From assembly GCF_014656195.1 (NCBI RefSeq), contig NZ_BNBY01000007.1, positions 62,001 through 126,000 on the forward strand: DNA of 64,000 nt, written 5' to 3'. Each line of letters starts with the position of its first letter. Positions within the stretch are counted from its first letter, which is position 1. Shown in pieces: positions 60,055 to 64,000 of the stretch. The DNA comes from Kitasatospora xanthocidica (GTDB lineage Bacteria; Actinomycetota; Actinomycetes; Streptomycetales; Streptomycetaceae). A model generated the notes under the pieces. The model searched no databases. It was not told the DNA's origin and worked only from the letters and a program-made list of their open reading frames with translations. Both the position numbers and the translations under genes were made by a program.

Positions 60055-60546
60055 ATGACGGACCCCCGGCGCCATCACTACCGCTTCGCCCACCGCGAGC
60101 TCGCCCGCCAAGTACTGGAGTTCGGCCCCCGCGTGGCCACCCCGACCCCGGACGGCGGCAGCCTGCTGCCCGTCGTCACCCAGATCTGGGACGACCTCGG
60201 CCGGACCCTCCCGCCCGAGGAACGCCTGCCCACCCACGGCCTCGACTGCCGCCACCTCTCGGTCGACGGCCACCACATGCTGCTGGTCACCCTGCCCACC
60301 CCGGTCGGCGCCACCGAGGCCCACTACGTCGCCGCCGTCCACCCCCGCGGCTCCCGGACCGTCCGCTACGTGACCCTGGAGCACGCCTTCGACCCCCTCG
60401 ACGGCAGCCCCGGCACCGTCCTCGGCGAGTGGACCTCCGAGAGCCACCTCAACCACGGCCGGGGCCCCTCCCCCGTCGCCGAACTCTTCGTCGCGGCGGT
60501 CGTGGACCTCGTCACCCCGAAGAAGCGCGGCTTCTGGCGCCGCTGA
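60055..60546 (+). CDS. conserved hypothetical protein
   Basis: 163 residues from ATG 60055 (GTG 60046 in frame). Soluble, His-rich near the start (RRHHYRFAHREL), beta-rich in the middle (HHMLLVTLPTPVGATEAHYVA) and basic at the end (PKKRGFWRR). No family recognised. It stands alone between the phosphonate operon terminator and the WXG-type cluster, and has no clear ribosome site. Confidence 0.7.
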   Translation: MTDPRRHHYRFAHRELARQVLEFGPRVATPTPDGGSLLPVVTQIWDDLGRTLPPEERLPTHGLDCRHLSVDGHHMLLVTLPTPVGATEAHYVAAVHPRGSRTVRYVTLEHAFDPLDGSPGTVLGEWTSESHLNHGRGPSPVAELFVAAVVDLVTPKKRGFWRR

Positions 60547-60637
60547 CGCCACCGCACCCGTCCGGCCGGGGCCGGCGGCGCCGAGGCGGCGTCGACGGCC
60601 CGTAAAGGTATCGTCAAAAATACGTCCGTACAGGCAA

Positions 60638-60661
60638 GTTGATCGACAGGAACCGATCAAC
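60638..60661. promoter_or_regulatory. palindrome GTTGATCG-N8-CGATCAAC upstream of the WXG cluster
   Basis: Perfect 8-bp arms (60638-60645 and 60654-60661), about 60-80 bases before the first gene of the cluster. The surrounding stretch (60601-60665) is much richer in A and T than its neighbours, as expected of a promoter. TATGCT at 60679-60684 could be the -10 element, placing the palindrome over the -35 position. Confidence 0.55.
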
Positions 60662-60719
60662 CGCGCACTGGCGAGGGCTATGCTCACCCGGTCCGACAAT
60701 CGACGCACGGGGGGCGAAA

Positions 60720-61019
60720 GTGGCCGATTTCACGGTCAGCACCGAATTCCTCGCCAAGTTGGCCCAAGACCTCAAAGGCTGCGGCGACGAACTCGATCAG
60801 GGGCTCAAGGCACTCCGGGAGGCGAGCCGCACCGGCACCGGGTTCGACTTCCTGGACGACGCCTGCGGGCACTTCCAGAGCAAGTGGGAGTACGGCCTGA
60901 AGAAGGTCCGCGAGTGCGTCAAGATCCTCGACGACGGCCTGGACAAGGTGCAGCAGAACTACGACGGCACCGAGCAGAGCATCACCAAGGCCCTCACCCC
61001 CGCGGCGGGGCAGTCATGA
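60720..61019 (+). CDS. WXG100-type small protein
   Basis: 99 residues from GTG 60720 (GGGGGG upstream), matching the size of ESAT-6/WXG100 proteins. Two helices are separated by a turn around residues 40-57 (TGTGFDFLDDACGHFQSKWE); the W there is not in the exact W-x-G context. Such proteins are exported by, or pair up in, type VII secretion. Its stop overlaps the start of the next gene (ATGA), and both belong to one operon. Confidence 0.75.
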   Translation: MADFTVSTEFLAKLAQDLKGCGDELDQGLKALREASRTGTGFDFLDDACGHFQSKWEYGLKKVRECVKILDDGLDKVQQNYDGTEQSITKALTPAAGQS

Positions 61020-62338
61020 CCGCACCCACGCCGCCCGACTGGTCCGGCCTCGGCTTCAACCCCACCCCCGGCGACTCCGCCGCCGTCACCGGCCTCAGCG
61101 GAAGCCTGCGCCGGGTGGGCCAGCACCTGACCGACGTCCACACCACGCTCGCCCAGCTCTCCGCCAACCAGGGCCAGTGGACCGGCGACGCGGCCAAGGC
61201 CTTCGCCGGCCAGTTCGGCAAGCTCCCCGCGTACCTGCAGGACGCCGCCGACTCCATCACCGCCGCCTACCAGGCACTCGACGTCTGGTACCGGGCGCTC
61301 ACCGAACACCAGCCCAAGGCCGCCGAGTTGGCGCGCGCCGCGGTCACCGCCAAACAGCACAAGGAACAGGCCGAGCAGGCCCACGCCACCGCGGCGGCGG
61401 CCCCCGACCTCAAACTGGCCGGCCAGAGCTTCCCCGACGACGCCTCCCTCGCCGCCGCCGAGCAGCGCTACACCAAGGCGAAGAGCCACCTCGACGCGGC
61501 CGCCGACCTGGTCACCAGCGCCTCCGACGAACTCACCGGCCTGCGGAACCAGGCCCACGAACTCGCCGAGGCCCACACGTCGGACGCCCACAAGACGGCC
61601 GACGCCATCCGCAAGGCCGCCGACAGCAAGGCCCCGCCGGAGCCGGGCTGGCTCAGCAAGGTCGGCAACTGGCTGAAGAACCACGGCGCGGACCTGCTGA
61701 CGGTGGCGGCCGGCGTCTGCGGCGTCGCCGCGATCTTCTTCCCCGCGCTCGCCCTGCCCGCCATCCTGCTGAGCGCCGCCGCCGCGGGCGCGCACGCCAC
61801 CCAGTACGCCGTCAAGGGCCAGCTGTGGCCGCCGCAGAAGAACATCGGCAACTGGCTGACCCTGGGCGGCGACGTGCTCGGCGCGATCCCCGGCGTGGGC
61901 GTCGCCGCCAAGGGCGTGACCGCCGCCCGGGAGGCGAGCCTCGCCGGGAAGGGAGTGCGCGGCGCGGTCACCGCCGGGACGACCGAGGTCCGGTCCGCCG
62001 CCCGCGCGGTCGACCCGGCCAACCCGATCTTCACCACCGCGATCGAGAAGCCCGCGATCAAGCTCGGGCTCTCCAAGGCTGCCGCGATGGACGTCTCCGA
62101 CGGCGTCCAGGCCGTCACCACCGCCGGACTCAACGCCCCGACCGCGTACGCCCTCACCCAGGACAACCCGAGCAACGGCCTGACCAGCGCGGTCAACTAC
62201 ACCACCGGCGCCAACAACCTCTTCGGCTCGGGCGGCCTCGCCGCCGGCGGCGGCAAGGCCAACGCCGTCGTCGGCACCGTGTCCACCGTCGGCAACCTGC
62301 TCGGCCTCGGCGGATGGGCGGCCGGCTATGGACGCTGA
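61016..62338 (+). CDS. large WXG-like putative type VII-secreted protein
   Basis: 440 residues. The N-terminal ~200 residues are helical with a WXG-like turn (QGQWTGDAAKAFAGQFGKLP) and long coiled-coil-like stretches rich in Ala, Lys and Glu. A hydrophobic segment (LLTVAAGVCGVAAIFFPALALPAILLSAAAAG) follows, then a Gly/Ala-rich C-terminal region that resembles a pretoxin or linker but carries no toxin motif I can name. It starts inside the end of the previous gene and overlaps the next by 11 bases. Probably secreted or membrane-associated; no EccC-type secretion ATPase is in this window. Confidence 0.75.
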   Translation: MTAPTPPDWSGLGFNPTPGDSAAVTGLSGSLRRVGQHLTDVHTTLAQLSANQGQWTGDAAKAFAGQFGKLPAYLQDAADSITAAYQALDVWYRALTEHQPKAAELARAAVTAKQHKEQAEQAHATAAAAPDLKLAGQSFPDDASLAAAEQRYTKAKSHLDAAADLVTSASDELTGLRNQAHELAEAHTSDAHKTADAIRKAADSKAPPEPGWLSKVGNWLKNHGADLLTVAAGVCGVAAIFFPALALPAILLSAAAAGAHATQYAVKGQLWPPQKNIGNWLTLGGDVLGAIPGVGVAAKGVTAAREASLAGKGVRGAVTAGTTEVRSAARAVDPANPIFTTAIEKPAIKLGLSKAAAMDVSDGVQAVTTAGLNAPTAYALTQDNPSNGLTSAVNYTTGANNLFGSGGLAAGGGKANAVVGTVSTVGNLLGLGGWAAGYGR

Positions 62339-62999
62339 GAACCCGCCGCTCTGGCTCACCCTCCCCGGAGGCTTCACCTCCGTCGACCCGACCGAGGACC
62401 TCGGCGACCGGATGACCCGCACCGCCGAGCAGCTGGACGCGCTCTTCCCCGACGCCGCGCCCGAGCAGAAGCTCAGCGCGGTGATCGCCGCCGAGACCGC
62501 GTTCCAGGCCCAACTGCGCGAGGGCGCCGTCCACGTGTCCGGCTGCCTGGTCCGCGCCGAGGACGGCGAGCCCGTCCACGGCATGTTCACCGTCTTCCTC
62601 CGCCCGCAGGAGCTCGGCCCGCCCGGGAGCTACCCCGCCCGCGTCGCCGAGGAGTTGGCCGAGGCCTGGCCCGACGCCGACGTCGGCGTGGTCGACCTCC
62701 CGGTCGGCCGGGCCGCCCTCGTCGCGCGCGACGTCGAGGTCCCCGTGCCGGGCGCGCTGTGGGGCGTCCCCGGATCCACCGTCAGCACGGTGCGCCAGCT
62801 CGAACTGCTGCTCCCCCACCCGTGGAGCCCCCACGTGGTCGCCGCCGTCTTCACCACCGAGGACCTCGACCACTGGGACGAGTGGCTGCCCCTGCTCGCC
62901 ACCGCGTTCCGCGGCATCTCCTTCCACCCGCCCCGGGACGAGAGCGCCGACGGCCTGCCGGCCGAGCAGTGGGACACCATCCGGAAGGCCTTCGGATGA
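62328..62999 (+). CDS. hypothetical cytoplasmic protein of the WXG-type cluster
   Basis: 223 residues, acidic, no signal or membrane segment. It starts with PPLWLTLPGGFTSVDP and contains FTVFLRPQELGPPG and WSPHVVAAVFTTEDLDHWDEW. Proteins with this look often sit beside type VII effector genes in streptomycetes and may be chaperones or immunity-type partners (compare EspG-like roles); this is inference from position. It overlaps both neighbours (11 and 4 bases). Confidence 0.7.
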   Translation: MDAENPPLWLTLPGGFTSVDPTEDLGDRMTRTAEQLDALFPDAAPEQKLSAVIAAETAFQAQLREGAVHVSGCLVRAEDGEPVHGMFTVFLRPQELGPPGSYPARVAEELAEAWPDADVGVVDLPVGRAALVARDVEVPVPGALWGVPGSTVSTVRQLELLLPHPWSPHVVAAVFTTEDLDHWDEWLPLLATAFRGISFHPPRDESADGLPAEQWDTIRKAFG

Positions 63000-63598
63000 C
63001 GACCGCCCCCGTCGGCCGGGCCTCCGTCCTCGCCGCCGTCCTGACCGGCCTGTTCGTCACCGTCGTCCTCGCCGGTGCCTACGTCGGCACCGCCCTCGTC
63101 GTCGGCCTGGTGATCCTCTACCTCGTGGTGGCGGGCGTGGGACTGGCGAAGCTCCGGGGGCCCGGCAGCGACCCCGGTTACAAGGACACCGGCGGGGCGC
63201 TGGCCCTGGTGGCCCTGGCCGTCGTTCTGGCCACCGCCGCGGGCGGCGACGCCTGGCAGAACCTCGTGCTGTCCTCCGGGCGCGAGGTGAACGCCGTGGT
63301 GGTGTCCGAGAAGGCCGACAGGTCGTCCCGCGGCTCGACGACCTGGAGCTACACCCTCACCTCGGCGGACGGCGCCACCGTCCCCGGCGGGCCGCTGGCC
63401 CAGGACTCCGAACGCTTCAAGCCCGGCGACACCGTCACCGTCCGCATCGACCCGGCCGGACGCGTCGCCCCCAAACTCCCGGGCGAGGCGGCCTCATCGG
63501 CCTCCCTGTGGTCCGTCATCGGACTCAACGCCGCCATCGCGGCCCTCGTCCTCTGCCTCGCCCACCTCGGCAACCGCCCCCGCGGAACCACGGGGTGA
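62996..63598 (+). CDS. membrane protein of the WXG-type cluster
   Basis: 200 residues with four predicted helices: three in the first half (VLAAVLTGLFVTVVLAGAYV, ALVVGLVILYLVVAGVGLA, ALALVALAVVLATAAG) and one near the end (SLWSVIGLNAAIAALVLCLA). Between them is a beta-rich extracytoplasmic domain of about 90 residues resembling DUF3592-type domains (VVVSEKADRSSRGSTTWSYT, FKPGDTVTVRIDPAGR). It is the last gene of the cluster. Confidence 0.75.
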   Translation: MTTAPVGRASVLAAVLTGLFVTVVLAGAYVGTALVVGLVILYLVVAGVGLAKLRGPGSDPGYKDTGGALALVALAVVLATAAGGDAWQNLVLSSGREVNAVVVSEKADRSSRGSTTWSYTLTSADGATVPGGPLAQDSERFKPGDTVTVRIDPAGRVAPKLPGEAASSASLWSVIGLNAAIAALVLCLAHLGNRPRGTTG

Positions 63599-63773
63599 CC
63601 GGCAAGCCCCCGCACCGGTGGGGCGGCGGGCGCCGACACGACGTCCACCCGCGGCGGGAAGCGGCCGGGGCCTCCTTCGAACGCCCCGCGGCCGGGGGCC
63701 CGAAGAGGGGCCCTGGGGCCTGTCGGGGCGCGTGCCCCGGTGTCGCCCCGCGGCCGGGGTCCGAAGAGGGGTC
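63599..63773. other. intergenic region with duplicated hairpin repeat
   Basis: A G+C-rich gap between two convergent genes, mostly occupied by the two hairpin-bearing repeats at 63682-63775. No small gene is apparent. Confidence 0.5.
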
Positions 63774-63775
63774 CT
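63682..63775. repeat. two 32-bp direct repeats with terminator-like hairpins
   Basis: 63682-63714 recurs at 63744-63775 with small differences. Each copy holds a short hairpin (GGGCCC-GAAGAG-GGGCCC in the first; a matching change in both arms, GGTCC/GGTCC-type, in the second, which preserves part of the pairing). The second copy touches the stop codon of the gene at the window end, suggesting a duplicated terminator. Confidence 0.65.
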
Positions 63776-64000
63776 ACCCCCGTACCACCCGCGCCCGCAG
63801 GTAGTTGCGCCGGCCGAAGTTCGGCTCGTCCACCGCCGTCAGCTCCTCGACCTGGAACCGGTAGAGGGCCGCCGCGCCGCCCCCGGTGAGGAACTGCCGC
63901 CGGACGTCCTCCTCCTGCGCGAAGGACGGGTACCGACCCTGGTACGCCGCCAGTGCCGCCTCCGCCTGCCGCCCCCAGGCCTCGCTCGCGCTGCCGGTCA
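63774..64000 (-). CDS. C-terminal part of an unrecognised protein (5' end outside the window)
   Basis: The minus-strand frame ending at TAG (63774-63776) stays open to the window edge, giving 75 complete codons. The visible end contains EAWGRQAEAALAAYQGRY, FAQEEDVRRQFLT, LYRFQVEELTAVDEP and NFGRRNYLRARVV. Codon bias (G or C in third positions) supports real coding. No family recognised. Confidence 0.6.
   Translation of the reverse strand, partial: TGSASEAWGRQAEAALAAYQGRYPSFAQEEDVRRQFLTGGGAAALYRFQVEELTAVDEPNFGRRNYLRARVVRG

Noticed and set aside
1..64000. CRISPR array, prophage, rRNA or tRNA genes
   Set aside because: No regularly spaced repeats of suitable length, phage structural genes or RNA gene signatures were seen while reading either strand; a tRNA scan could still reveal one I missed.

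Overview
The window is very G+C-rich DNA with the gene density, GTG/TTG starts, four-base ATGA/GTGA overlaps and gene families of a streptomycete-type actinomycete (Streptomycetaceae, Streptomyces or Kitasatospora). The crotonyl-CoA carboxylase/reductase carries Asn81, Phe170, Glu171 and His365 at exactly the numbers I recall for the Kitasatospora setae enzyme, so Kitasatospora is my best guess. It looks like chromosomal core sequence with small accessory islands; no rRNA, tRNA, prophage or CRISPR array was seen.

Layout. 1-1882: 3' part of a bacterial RING-finger/TerD-like gene. 2422-12005: the ethylmalonyl-CoA pathway (3-hydroxyacyl-CoA dehydrogenase, TetR regulator, ccr, ecm, mcl, mch, mcd), with a repeated GRCAC-N3-GTGYC palindrome that is a good candidate for the TetR operator. 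12492-14049: psd-pssA (phosphatidylethanolamine synthesis). 14124-18135: an unknown helical protein, a membrane-anchored alpha/beta hydrolase, a MITE-like element and an HTH regulator. 18290-25369: a cobalamin riboswitch, a possible leader ORF and cbiB-cobQ-chelatase-cobO-cobB; two further cobalamin genes (cbiG/cobE-like and cobC) lie at 35513-37884. Mutases such as Ecm need this cofactor.

25379-35181 is accessory: a chloramphenicol phosphotransferase-like kinase, OsmC, a TetR/FAD-monooxygenase pair with three identical-type operators, a MarR/EamA exporter pair with two operators, then a secreted phosphoesterase-MFS-TolB-like-membrane protein group. 37949-44442 holds a MOSC gene with a tandemly duplicated HAD gene, ssuD with a short Cys-containing leader peptide, glnII, a LAxTG sortase substrate and ung. 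44579-51687: amidohydrolase, class V aminotransferase, class A PBP, amino acid permease, lipoprotein.

51813-60031 is the most interesting part: a candidate organophosphonate-utilisation system. One 526-residue protein fuses a gamma-butyrobetaine-hydroxylase-like Fe(II)/2-oxoglutarate dioxygenase (TmpA-like) to a PhnZ/TmpB-like diiron HD oxygenase, with the metal ligands of both halves present. It is followed by a GntR repressor, a complete ABC importer, a HAD hydrolase and an EmrE-type quaternary-ammonium transporter. The same 18-bp palindrome (AAGTTGGCTAnnCAACTy) precedes both the oxygenase gene and the transporter operon, tying them into one GntR regulon. The inferred job is import of a (trimethyl)aminoalkylphosphonate and its oxidation to an amino acid/betaine plus phosphate.

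60720-63598 is a four-gene, tightly overlapping cluster headed by a WXG100-sized protein and a larger WXG-like effector-type protein (type VII secretion-like). The window ends in the 3' part of an unrecognised minus-strand gene.
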